Shown here: piece by piece, positions 35,601-42,764 of the stretch
Numbering within the stretch: the stretch's first letter is position 1
Layout of the letters: the number at the start of each line of letters is the position of its first letter
Position numbers and translations under genes: made by a program
From: Pullichristensenella excrementipullorum
GTDB lineage: Bacteria; Bacillota; Clostridia; Christensenellales; Aristaeellaceae
DNA length: 64,000 bases
Assembly: GCA_018713365.1 (NCBI GenBank)
Contig: DVOU01000039.1
Coordinates: 33,448-97,447 of the forward strand
Direction of reading: 5' to 3'
The notes under the pieces: model-generated
Databases searched by the model: none
What the model was told of the DNA's origin: nothing
Seen by the model: only the letters and a program-made list of their open reading frames with translations

Positions 35601-36029
35601 CTCTTCGTAAAGGGCGTCGATGGCCTCGTCCGCCGCTTCGTCGAGCAGGCGCGCGTCCTCGGCGTCGTCGAGGATGCGGAAGGCGGGGTCCACGCCGGCG
35701 GCCTCGAAATTGGCGCGCAAAAACTCGGCGCAGAAGCCGTGCAGCGTGGTGATGGAGGCGCGCTCCAGACAGAGCATCTGCTCGCGCAGGCGCGCGTCGC
35801 CCTGCGCCGCCGCTTCGCTCAGGCGGGCGGCGAGGCGTTCGCGCATCTCGGCGGCGGCGGCACGCGTGAAGGTGACCACCAGCATGCGCCGCACGTCCGC
35901 GCCCTCCTCGATGAGGGAAAGCACGCGCTGCACCAGCACCGCCGTCTTTCCCGAGCCTGCCGCCGCGCTCAGGAGCAGGTCTGTGCCGCGCGCGTCGATG
36001 GCCCTTTGCTGTTCTTCGGTATACCGCAT
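32631..36029 (-). CDS. addA: helicase-nuclease subunit AddA
   Basis: This 1132-residue UvrD-type helicase with a C-terminal RecB-family nuclease processes double-strand breaks for RecA recombination. Walker A is LLSAAAGSGKTAVLVQR near residue 20; Walker B is FVDEYQDVSDVQ; VVTFTRAAAAEMRERL and VVRLMTIHKSKGLEFPVVF are further helicase motifs; the nuclease active site is QGTVDCCFL...LLDYKTD near the C-terminus. The usual partner gene addB is not adjacent; the upstream slot holds the small TIGR04076-like gene. GGAGAAC precedes the ATG. Confidence 0.94.
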   Translation of the reverse strand: MRYTEEQQRAIDARGTDLLLSAAAGSGKTAVLVQRVLSLIEEGADVRRMLVVTFTRAAAAEMRERLAARLSEAAAQGDARLREQMLCLERASITTLHGFCAEFLRANFEAAGVDPAFRILDDAEDARLLDEAADEAIDALYEEGGEALSRLDTGRGPQKVRELALSLYAFLGERPDPEAWLERALDRAQAPVEAWLDELVRAARRTVAAALAATRAAHDHPGCPPHYAAALEKDMEALEALRALDGAEALSQAMRAFKQARPSGRNRDVAPEDLEAVKALRKSAGDGVKNCRLCKLSIEQAREDALALYDLFPVLADAARRIGEAHARRKEERGGLSYADLERRALRALAREDVRASVRSQYDYVFVDEYQDVSDVQEALITGVSGSGGLFTVGDVKQSIYRFRLAEPRLFLSRYERYRRGEGGQLLPLTRNFRSTRAVIDFVNAVFSRTMTGGDSEIVYDDLARLNVGLEGTDGAPLPEIHILDEAVEEGEEPDEALEEIGRAGREAMWIAGRIHQLMAEEPGLRWRDIAILTRAKSSAAAAMLPVLLAEGIPAYAEGLSGYFDTLEVAFALSLLRLVDNELQDVELIGALRSCMAHLSLEELSAIRLSHPDLSFADAARARAGEEDALGEKLRAFFAVLDSWRLRALTLPLGELVRAVCEESGLYAYVGALPGGAQRQADLDALVTRAENFDATVSGSLTRFLAYAEHMRARGDGDSAHLLGEGDDVVRLMTIHKSKGLEFPVVFGALMARSFRGAAGGEAFRAHRDLGLGVHFVDERLRTRREPLSYIAIGERERREDAAEELRLLYVLLTRAKRRLILVGSLRRAASRLPLLASMGAYPSAATSHLQLVLGALEEARRAGEAPVAQIAVHALDELPAPEAAQPRAEALSRLDEALAQAGEADAAMAWVYPHLLDSERPVKLTASGLLREAEGPRELPAMAERPQFMQETGLTGAERGSAYHRALQMLEIAPLRGLDGASLEKAVRAQLDALRQINRLSEAERAAVRPQRLARFFAGETGKRLLQSDTVRREWPFNVRMKVEEALGDSAHARYGGGEVLVQGTVDCCFLEAGEWVLLDYKTDITRDREALVRHYEKQLAIYALALERITGLPVRERRLCLLASGEEITL

Positions 36030-36038
36030 GTGTTCTCC

Positions 36039-36382
36039 TCAGCGCACCGGCGCGTAGCCGGGCGTCGCTTCTTCGTCCGTGGCTTCCAGTTTGAAGATGA
36101 CCGGGCGCAGGCCGTCGTTGCAGGAACAGATGGCGACCCCTTTTCACGGATCCAGTCGCCGAAGTAGAAAAGCCCCTCCCCCGCGCCGTGGGCGAGGGCG
36201 AACACGTACTGGTAGATGGCCTTCCACGCCTCGTCGCACAGGCCGTCGGGCTTGGCGTAGTCGGCATAGAACACCTGACCGGCGCGCAGCATCGGGCAGG
36301 CCGTGAGGCCAGGAACGCCGTACTGGCGGGCAAGTTCTTCATCCAGCGTGGTCTTGAGTACGGTGATGCGGACTTTCTTCAT
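36039..36382 (-). CDS. TIGR04076-like protein with an apparent frameshift
   Basis: The first ~80 residues read MKKVRITVLKTTLDEELARQ through GAGEGLFYFGDWIREKG, matching the small TIGR04076 family of unknown function. The uncorrected frame then degenerates into low-complexity sequence and runs into addA. Inserting one G in the run at 36137-36140 restores VAICSCNDGLRPVIFKLEA, the expected conserved end, with stop at 36039-36041, 9 nt before the addA start. I therefore give the corrected gene limits. It is either a sequencing indel or a recent pseudogene. Confidence 0.65.
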
Positions 36383-36406
36383 GCTGCAACTCCACCTTTC
36401 CCTGCC

Positions 36407-36435
36407 ATTGTATCACAAAACGCCCGGCGCAACAA
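36407..36435 (-). promoter_or_regulatory. predicted promoter of the TIGR04076-addA operon
   Basis: TTGTTG, 17 nt, TACAAT, 25 nt before the start codon. The -35 sits in the loop of the upstream hairpin copy, so terminator and promoter overlap. Confidence 0.6.
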
Positions 36436-36599
36436 GGCCGGGCGTCAGAGCGCTGATAAAGCCCACAACCGCAAAAATCGCTCTGATGTATACAAAATCA
36501 GAGGCGATTTTCGCTTCCTTGCTTGCGGACTTTCTCATCGCTCTGACAGTCTGCCCGCGTTGTCAACATCCTGAAGCCCGGCGCAACAAGGCCGGGCGT
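36422..36599. repeat. palindromic element between duplicated hairpins
   Basis: Two identical 24-bp copies (36422-36445 and 36576-36599) each form a GCCCGGC/GCCGGGC hairpin. Between them lies a 104-bp imperfect palindrome bounded by GTCAGAGCG (36444-36452) and CGCTCTGAC (36539-36547), with a near-perfect inner hairpin at 36474-36511 centred on GTATAC. The copies act as terminators behind dacF. The whole resembles a MITE-like insertion. Confidence 0.6.
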
Positions 36600-36603
36600 T
36601 CTT

Positions 36604-37827
36604 TCACAGTTCCCACGCGCGCAGCACCCTTGAAAGGGCATTTTTGAGGCCCTTGGCGGTCACTTCCCGCGCGGCAAGCACAGGAATGCGCGCCACGGAG
36701 CGGCCATCGACCACCACCTCCACGCCGCCTACCTCCTGTCCGGCGGCGATGGGGGCCTCCACGGACTCGGGCAGGTCGGGCACGAGCTGTATGCCCTGTT
36801 CCTCGCCCTTCTGGATCAGCAACGTCAGCGCGCCGCCCAGCACCAGCGGCACGCCCGCGCTGTCCCCGCCCGTGACCGGCAGTTCGCCGCGTACCTTCGT
36901 GCCCTCCTGCGCCACGGGATAGAGGCGGTAGTGGGCAAAGCCGTAGTCCAGCATCTCCGAGGCGATGTCGAAGCGCTCGCTGCCCGTGTCCGCGCCCAGC
37001 ACCACGGCGATCAGGCGCATGCCGCCGCGCTCGGCGGTGGCGGAGATGCAGTAGCCGGCCTCGTTGGTGGAGCCGGTCTTGCCGCCGTCGCAGCCATCGT
37101 AGAGGCGGATGAGCTTGTTGGTGTTGGTCAGTTGGGTGATGCGGCCGTCGCCGTGGTCCACCTCGTCCAGCCAGACGGTGGAAAAGTCGAAGTAGGTCGG
37201 ATAGGAGAGCATGGCCATGGTCATCACCGCCACGTCGCGCGCCGTGGTCTGCTGGCCCTCCGCGGGCAGGCCGGTGCAGTTGACAAAATGCGTGTCCGTC
37301 AGGCCCAGTTCGCGGGCGCGCTCGTTCATGCGCTCGACAAAAACGCTCTCCGAGCCGTAAAGGGCCTCGGCGATGGCCACGGAGGCGTCGTTGGCGCTGC
37401 CGACGATGGCGCTCTTGAGCAGCACGGAGAAGGGCTGGACCTCGCCCACGTCCAACAGCACCTGCGAGCCGCCCATGCCCGCCGCCGCCTGCGAGATGGA
37501 AAATTTGTCCTCCAGCGAAACGCGGCCCTGCGAAAGCGCCTCCAGCGCCAGCAAAATGGTCATCACCTTGGTGACGGAGGCCACAGGGCGGGGCGTGTCG
37601 GCGTTCTGCGCAAACAGCACCTGCCCGCTTTGCGGCTCGACGAGAATGGCCGCGGCGCAGGGAAGCTCGATGGGCGGCGTTTCCAGGAGCGGCGCGGCGC
37701 TCAGCGCGGGCGGCGCGGCGGGCGCCGGCGTGGGCGCGGGGGTCGTCAGAGTAAGTTCCGCGTTTCCCGCGGCGGGCACGAGCAGCATGAGCGCCAGCGC
37801 CAGGCAGAGCATCTTGCGCAGCTTCAT
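36604..37827 (-). CDS. dacF: D-alanyl-D-alanine carboxypeptidase (DacF-type PBP)
   Basis: This secreted or membrane-anchored penicillin-binding protein (407 aa) trims peptidoglycan stem peptides. It has a signal peptide, an Ala/Pro-rich linker, then the peptidase S11 motifs SVTK (Ser84), SAN (144-146) and KTG (250-252), and a C-terminal PBP5_C-like beta domain ending in a possible amphipathic tail. DacF in Bacillus acts in the forespore, but a vegetative DacA role is possible here. The start at 37827 follows AGGAGG by 8 nt. It is divergent from feoAB. Confidence 0.9.
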   Translation of the reverse strand: MKLRKMLCLALALMLLVPAAGNAELTLTTPAPTPAPAAPPALSAAPLLETPPIELPCAAAILVEPQSGQVLFAQNADTPRPVASVTKVMTILLALEALSQGRVSLEDKFSISQAAAGMGGSQVLLDVGEVQPFSVLLKSAIVGSANDASVAIAEALYGSESVFVERMNERARELGLTDTHFVNCTGLPAEGQQTTARDVAVMTMAMLSYPTYFDFSTVWLDEVDHGDGRITQLTNTNKLIRLYDGCDGGKTGSTNEAGYCISATAERGGMRLIAVVLGADTGSERFDIASEMLDYGFAHYRLYPVAQEGTKVRGELPVTGGDSAGVPLVLGGALTLLIQKGEEQGIQLVPDLPESVEAPIAAGQEVGGVEVVVDGRSVARIPVLAAREVTAKGLKNALSRVLRAWEL

Positions 37828-37984
37828 GGGCATCCCTCCTGAGAACATGCTGCCTCATTGTGTGCCGCCAAGCGCCAAAACATGCCTGCGGGGCGCCGTT
37901 CGCACCCACGGCGGCGACAGGCATACCATGGCTGTGGGCGCTCCGCGCGGGCGTCCGCCGACGCGAAGATCGGAGGATTTTGGC

Positions 37985-38233
37985 ATGGAACGCACGCTCA
38001 ACGAGCTGCGCCCGGGCGAGAGCGCCCGCGTGCGCGGCCTTTTGCCGGATGGCGGCAGGAACATCGTCTCCCGGCTGTTGGATCTGGGCTTCACGCGTGG
38101 GGCGCGGGTGCGCTGTCTGTTCGCCGCGCCCTCGGGCGAACCGCGCGCCTATCGCGTGCGCGGCGCGGCCATCGCCCTGCGGCGCGAGGACGCGGGGCTC
38201 GTCTGCGTTGCGGCGCGGGAGGCGGAAACGTGA
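37985..38233 (+). CDS. feoA: FeoA ferrous iron transport protein A
   Basis: This 82-residue SH3-like protein assists FeoB. The pattern ERTLNELRPGESARVRGLL, with SRLLDLGFTRGARVRCLF, is typical. ATG 37985 has GGAGG 9 nt upstream; the long upstream open frame is antisense to dacF and not part of it. Its TGA overlaps the feoB GTG by 4 nt, so the two are translated together. Confidence 0.92.
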   Translation: MERTLNELRPGESARVRGLLPDGGRNIVSRLLDLGFTRGARVRCLFAAPSGEPRAYRVRGAAIALRREDAGLVCVAAREAET

Positions 38234-40281
38234 GCGCGGCGGCGGAGCGCGCTCTGCCCGTGGTGGTGCTGGCGGGCAACCCCAACGTGGGCAAAAGCAC
38301 GCTGTTCAACCGCCTCACCGGCATGAAGCAGCACACCGGCAACTGGCCGGGAAAGACCGTGGGCAGCGCCTGGGGGCGTGTTCGGCGGGACGGATGGGAG
38401 TTTTTGCTCGGGGACACGCCGGGGACCTATTCGCTGCTTTCGCACTCGCCCGAGGAAGAGGCCGCGCGCGACGCCATCTGCTTCGGCGGCGCCGACGTCG
38501 TGGCGGTGGTCTGCGACGCGACCTGTCTGGAGCGGGGGCTGGAACTGGCGCTGCAGGTGATGGCGCTGACGCGGCGGGTCGTGGTCTGCGTCAACCTCAT
38601 GGACGAGGCTCGCAGGCGCGGCATCAAGGTGGATATATCCGCACTGGAGTCGGCGCTGGGCGTGCCGGTAGCAGGCTGCGCGGCGCGGGACGGCAAGGGG
38701 CTGGAAAAGCTCCTGCAACGCGCGCGGGCCGTGGCTGAGGGCCGGGAAAGGCCCGCGCCGCGCGAGATACGCCTCGCCCCGGACGTGGAATACGCGCGCG
38801 AGCGCATCGCCGCCGCTCTGCGTGAGCGTGGCGTTTCCCTCGACGCGCGCTACGCCGCTTTGCGCGTGCTGGAGGGCGACCGGGGCCTGTGGGCGCGGCT
38901 GGAGGAGGAACTGGGCGCGCCGCTGGCCGAGCTTCGCGAGGTGCGCGAGGAAACGGCGCGGCTCGCGCCGGAGCGCGTGCGCGAGGAGAGCGCCGCGGCC
39001 CTCTTCGACCGCGCCGGGCAGGTGTTCGCCGCCTGCGTGCGCACGCGCGCCGGGGCCGACCGCTGGCAGGCGCGGCTGGACCGCCTGCTCGCCGGGCGAT
39101 ACACGGCGCTGCCGCTGATGCTGCTTTTGCTGGCGCTGGTGCTGTTTCTCACCATCGCCGGGGCCAACGCGCCCTCGGAGCTGCTGTTTTCGCTCTTTGC
39201 CCGCGCCGAGGCGGGGCTGGATGGAGCGCTGTCGGGCTGGGGCGCGCCCGCGTGGCTGCGCGGCATGCTCTGCGCGGGCATGGTGCGCACGCTGGGCTGG
39301 GTGGTGGCGGTGATGCTGCCGCCGATGGCCATCTTCTTCCCCCTGTTCACGCTTTTGGAGGACGCGGGCTATCTGCCGCGCGTGGCCTTCGTGCTGGACA
39401 GACAGTTCAAGCGCTGCCGCGCCTGCGGAAAACAGGCGCTGACGATGTGCATGGGGCTGGGCTGCAATGCGGCGGCGGTGGTGGGCTGCCGCATCATCGA
39501 CAGTCCGCGCGAGCGGCGCATCGCCATGCTCACCAATGTGTTCATGCCCTGCAACGGGCGGTTCCCGATGATGATCGCCCTCATCGGCCTCTTCCTCGCG
39601 CCCGCGGGGCTTCCGGCGGCGCTGGCGATGGCGGGCGTGATCGTGCTGGGGGCGGCGGCGACGTTTGCCGCCTCGCGCCTGCTCTCCTCGACGCTGCTGC
39701 GCGGCCTGCCCTCGGCCTTCACGCTGGAACTGCCGCCCTTTCGCAGGCCGCAGGTGGGGCGGGTCATCGTCCGCTCGGTGGTGGAGCGCACGCTGCGCAT
39801 GCTGGGGCGCGCTGCCGCCGTCGCCGCGCCGGCGGGGCTGGTCATCTGGCTGCTGGCCAATCTGCCCGCGCGCGGCGGGACGCTGCTCTCCGCCTGCGTG
39901 GCGACGCTCGAGCCGTTGGGGCGCTTTCTGGGCATGGACGGGGCGCTTATGATGGCCTTCATCCTCGCTTTGCCGGCCAACGAACTGGTGTTGCCGCTGG
40001 CGATGCTGGCCTATGCCTCGGGCGGGGCGCTGGCGCGGGCGGAGGATATGCAGGCGCTGGGGGCGCTGCTGCGCGAAAACGGCTGGACGTGGCTGACGGC
40101 GCTCAACGCCATCCTCTTTTCGCTGATGCACTGGCCCTGTTCGACGACGCTCATCACCATCGCCCGCGAGACGCGCAGCGCCCGGTGGACGCTGGCGGGC
40201 GCGCTCTTGCCCACGCTGCTGGGCGCGGCTGTCTGCGCGCTGACGGCGGGCGTAGCGCGGGCGCTGGGGATGGCGGCGTGA
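38230..40281 (+). CDS. feoB: FeoB ferrous iron transporter
   Basis: This 683-residue protein imports Fe2+. The N-terminal G domain has GNPNVGKST (16-24), GDTPGTYSL and NLMDEA. The membrane part carries two Gate regions with the Cys motif MGLGCNAAAVVGC and FMPCNGRFPMM. GTG 38230 is the start, giving a GTGA overlap with feoA and an upstream GGAGG. The helical GDI region is Arg/Ala-rich. Expression is probably anaerobic and Fur-controlled by analogy, but I see no clear Fur box. Confidence 0.95.
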   Translation: MSAAAERALPVVVLAGNPNVGKSTLFNRLTGMKQHTGNWPGKTVGSAWGRVRRDGWEFLLGDTPGTYSLLSHSPEEEAARDAICFGGADVVAVVCDATCLERGLELALQVMALTRRVVVCVNLMDEARRRGIKVDISALESALGVPVAGCAARDGKGLEKLLQRARAVAEGRERPAPREIRLAPDVEYARERIAAALRERGVSLDARYAALRVLEGDRGLWARLEEELGAPLAELREVREETARLAPERVREESAAALFDRAGQVFAACVRTRAGADRWQARLDRLLAGRYTALPLMLLLLALVLFLTIAGANAPSELLFSLFARAEAGLDGALSGWGAPAWLRGMLCAGMVRTLGWVVAVMLPPMAIFFPLFTLLEDAGYLPRVAFVLDRQFKRCRACGKQALTMCMGLGCNAAAVVGCRIIDSPRERRIAMLTNVFMPCNGRFPMMIALIGLFLAPAGLPAALAMAGVIVLGAAATFAASRLLSSTLLRGLPSAFTLELPPFRRPQVGRVIVRSVVERTLRMLGRAAAVAAPAGLVIWLLANLPARGGTLLSACVATLEPLGRFLGMDGALMMAFILALPANELVLPLAMLAYASGGALARAEDMQALGALLRENGWTWLTALNAILFSLMHWPCSTTLITIARETRSARWTLAGALLPTLLGAAVCALTAGVARALGMAA

Positions 40282-40531
40282 GGGCGCGTATCTCTGGATG
40301 GCGCTGTGTATATACTTCTTACAGGCACGTCCGCGGGCACGCCCTCGTGGCGCATTTTGGCGATATTTGCAATATTTGCACTTTGCGCTTGCATATTTTG
40401 TGGTTTTACACGCTTGCGCATGCTTATTATATGCGAATTACGAATGTAAGCTCGTGCTTTTTTGCATTTTTTGTATGTATTTTTGACCATTCAGAGCCGT
40501 TCCAACCATCCCAAAGGCGCTGTTTTGCGAC

Positions 40532-40565
40532 CTGAAACGCCATTTTCGGCGGTTTTCAGGCGGTT
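40532..40565 (+). terminator. possible terminator downstream of feoB
   Basis: CCTGAAA-CGCC pairs with GGCG-TTTTCAGG around a short loop, followed by CGGTTTTGG. It is 250 nt past the feoB stop, so it would end a long 3' UTR. Confidence 0.4.
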
Positions 40566-40696
40566 TTGGAGGCGCATTTGCTTCTTATGGACGCATGTCA
40601 AAATTGGCGCTGATGCTTTTGGGATCTGCGAAAAGAGGGCGCAATGACCGCGCGCGCACGAAATGCTTCCCGTATGCTATACGCAGGGTGTCACGC

Positions 40697-40742
40697 AAAA
40701 CGGCCTCCCTGCCCGCGCATATGCCTTGCGGGCAGGGAGGCC
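40697..40742 (-). terminator. terminator of the 74-aa gene
   Basis: A perfect 15-bp stem pairs GGCCTCCCTGCCCGC with its complement around 11 nt, followed on the minus strand by GTTTTG. Confidence 0.75.
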
Positions 40743-40804
40743 GTTGCCATGGAGCGCCGCCGTGCTTTGCCGGACCGGGACGGCTCTGATCCGCCCCGCG
40801 CCGC

Positions 40805-41029
40805 TCACAGCACTACGGAGGAGGTGTACTCGATCTTGATGCCGTTGTTCTTCGTGCGCTGCAATTTGGCCTTGTTGCCCAGACCGTCTTCAAGGGTGAG
40901 CTTTTCCAGATCGAATTTCTCAAAGAAGGTGACGGCCTCGTTCTCGACGAAGCCCGCCCAGTTCTTGCGCTTGGCCTGTTCAGGTTCGACGGTCTCCTCC
41001 CAGGTCTTGCCGTGCTGCTGATCGTTCAT
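40805..41029 (-). CDS. 74-aa soluble protein, unknown
   Basis: This charged 74-residue protein starts MNDQQHGKTWEETVEPEQAK and ends IKIEYTSSVVL. It has no signal peptide, membrane span or Cys. An AAAGGA motif lies upstream and a strong terminator follows, so it is a monocistronic unit. A 14-bp perfect palindrome lies 28 nt upstream. It is divergent from the secreted protein at 41222. I recognise no family. Confidence 0.55.
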   Translation of the reverse strand: MNDQQHGKTWEETVEPEQAKRKNWAGFVENEAVTFFEKFDLEKLTLEDGLGNKAKLQRTKNNGIKIEYTSSVVL

Positions 41030-41057
41030 GTCTTTCCAATCCTTTCTCAAAGCGATG

Positions 41058-41071
41058 GCTACCATGGTAGC
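41058..41071. promoter_or_regulatory. 14-bp perfect palindrome between divergent genes
   Basis: GCTACCATGGTAGC sits between the starts of the 74-aa gene and the 158-aa secreted gene. Size and position suit a dimeric repressor operator. The cognate protein is unknown. Confidence 0.4.
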
Positions 41072-41160
41072 GCAACTTCGCCGCGCGCGCAAGGAAGGTC
41101 CTGTAAAGGCAAATGGACAACTCTGGGGCAAACAGGCGCGCTTTTGTTCACAAATTGCTC

Positions 41161-41189
41161 ATGATTTATCGCATGCTCTGCCCTATAAT
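41161..41189 (+). promoter_or_regulatory. predicted promoter of the 158-aa secreted gene
   Basis: A perfect TATAAT lies 17 nt from a weak -35 (ATGATT), 32 nt before the start codon. Confidence 0.5.
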
Positions 41190-41221
41190 GCAGGTACAGA
41201 TTGCAAAAGGAGGCGCAAGAT

Positions 41222-41698
41222 ATGAAACGCTTTGCATTATTCGCGCTGGCCATGCTGGTGGCGCTGTTTCCCGTGATCGCCATTGCCGAAGAGGCCGGGG
41301 AGAGTCCCGTGGAGGAGGTCTGGTCGGCCACGGTGCTGCGCGTGGACGCCGGCTCGCTTTTGTTGCGCATCGAGGCCGTGGACCCGCAGGACGAAGCCGC
41401 CTACCCCTGGGACGAGGCCCCGGAGGCCTCCCCCGCGCCGCAGGAGAGCGGCGAGACCCCCAAGGCGCACAGCCTGTCCAGCGAGGACGCGCCGGAAGAC
41501 GGCGACGCCATCGGCGTGCAGGTAGTCGACATTGCCGAGGACACGCCCGTCTGGCGGCGCGTGGAGGACGGATTCGAGGAAGCCGCGGTGCGCGACATCG
41601 CCGAAGGCGACCTGCTGACCCTGCGCGTAGCGGACGGCGCGGCGCTGGAAGTGGTCATCGAACAGAGCGACCCCGACGCGGGCGCGGCGAAAAGCTGA
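41222..41698 (+). CDS. secreted acidic protein, 158 aa
   Basis: A signal peptide (FALFALAMLVALFPVIAIA) precedes a very acidic mature chain. A linker rich in Glu, Asp, Pro and Ser (DEAPEASPAPQESGETPK) separates two small beta-rich parts: VWSATVLRVDAGSLLLRIEAV and GDLLTLRVADGAALEVVIEQ. The latter resembles an OB or KOW-like small barrel, but this is a visual impression only. AAAGGAGG is 9 nt upstream. No anchor is seen. Function unknown. Confidence 0.6.
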   Translation: MKRFALFALAMLVALFPVIAIAEEAGESPVEEVWSATVLRVDAGSLLLRIEAVDPQDEAAYPWDEAPEASPAPQESGETPKAHSLSSEDAPEDGDAIGVQVVDIAEDTPVWRRVEDGFEEAAVRDIAEGDLLTLRVADGAALEVVIEQSDPDAGAAKS

Positions 41699-41709
41699 GG
41701 CGCGAAACG

Positions 41710-41740
41710 AGGCTCCGGCCGTGACGGTCGGAGCCTGTTT
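41710..41740 (+). terminator. terminator of the 158-aa secreted gene
   Basis: AGGCTCCG pairs with CGGAGCCT, with inner CCG/CGG pairing, followed by GTTTCTG. The U-tract is weak. Confidence 0.5.
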
Positions 41741-41760
41741 CTGCTACGACGGGCCGCAGG

Positions 41761-41820
41761 AAACGCGCTCCCTTCCGCTGCGCAGCCATACAGCGCCGCG
41801 CGCCGGAACGGGAGCGTTTT
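41761..41820 (-). terminator. long hairpin downstream of the MBL gene
   Basis: AACGCGCTCCC pairs with GGGAGCGTT, and TTCCG with CGGAA inside, around a GC-rich loop. Short T-runs flank both sides, so it could act in both directions. The 115 bases between it and the MBL stop show nothing recognisable. Confidence 0.45.
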
Positions 41821-41936
41821 GACGTCGGGAAATTGCGTCTCGGGAAGTGGCTCTTGAGGGATACTCGCTGTGCGCTGCCAAGGGAGCCGCGCCGGCGGTG
41901 GTTTTTGTCTGTCCCGTGCCGGGCGTGAGGATTGTG

Positions 41937-42764
41937 TCAGAGTTCCACTTCCATGCCGTCGTAGGCGGGGAGCCAGCGCTTGGCGCGGCGGGTCAGGGCT
42001 TCGTGGGTCAGGCCGCCGTTGTGGCTGAAGTGGCTGCATACGCACAGCGTGCGTTCGTCTATGCAGCCCAGTTCGGAAAGTTTGGCGAAAAAGCGCTCCG
42101 CGTCCGGGATGCCCATGTGGTTGTAAGGGCAGCTTTCAAGGCCCATGGTCGCGTCGACGCTGACCAGATCGTAGCGCCCGGCGGCGAGCAGTTCCCAGGC
42201 CGCGTCGCGCAGGCGAAGGCCCGTATCGTGGGCGTAGAGCAGCGTTTTGCCGTCCTTTTTGCAGATGTAGATGAGGCATTCCTGGAGCCAGTCGTGGTCG
42301 GCGGGCACGGCGGTGATCTCCCAGCCGCAGCGGCGCACGCGCTCGCCGCCATGGATGGCGTGGAACTGCACGAACTCGCCGATGGGCTGGGCGCTGTAAA
42401 GCGCGGAGGAAAAGTGTCGCTCGAAACTGCGCCCCACGGCTTCGTTGCCGTAGACGTGCAGCACGCCCGTCGCGCCCTTCTGGTAGGCGCTGTGGCGGTT
42501 GATGAGGCCGGCGGGGAACCAATGGTCCATGTGGTCGTGGGTCACGAGCAGGGTGTGGACGCCGCCGAGGCGCAGATCGTGCGCCAGAGCGTGATAGTAG
42601 GTGTCCGGCGGAAAGTCGATGAGCAGTTCGCCGTCGATGAGCATCTGCGAGCGCGAGCGCACTTCCCTCCCCCGCCGGGCGCGGGCGTTTTCGCAGATCG
42701 CGCAGGTGCAGAAGGGCGCGGGCAGGCCCTCCGCCGCCGCGGTGCCGAGATAGAGTATCTTCAT
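41937..42764 (-). CDS. MBL-fold metallohydrolase (PhnP-like)
   Basis: This 275-residue cytosolic hydrolase has a binuclear metal centre: THDHMDH is the HxHxDH motif, with later His/Asp ligands in IHGGE, ADHDW and HDTG. An N-terminal Cys pair (FCTCAICENARARRG) recalls the PhnP zinc site. PhnP-type enzymes act on cyclic phosphodiesters. In this locus it follows the rhamnosidase gene with a 4-nt overlap, so it may act on a product of glycoside breakdown, for example a lactone or ester. Substrate unknown. Confidence 0.8.
   Translation of the reverse strand: MKILYLGTAAAEGLPAPFCTCAICENARARRGREVRSRSQMLIDGELLIDFPPDTYYHALAHDLRLGGVHTLLVTHDHMDHWFPAGLINRHSAYQKGATGVLHVYGNEAVGRSFERHFSSALYSAQPIGEFVQFHAIHGGERVRRCGWEITAVPADHDWLQECLIYICKKDGKTLLYAHDTGLRLRDAAWELLAAGRYDLVSVDATMGLESCPYNHMGIPDAERFFAKLSELGCIDERTLCVCSHFSHNGGLTHEALTRRAKRWLPAYDGMEVEL

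Larger units (their letters stand above)
40282..40804. other. AT-rich intergenic region after feoB
   Basis: About 520 bases with no supported gene. The first 360 are unusually AT-rich for this window (runs such as GCTTTTTTGCATTTTTTG). Two hairpins are present and annotated separately. It may be a decayed gene or an unrecognised RNA. Confidence 0.5.
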
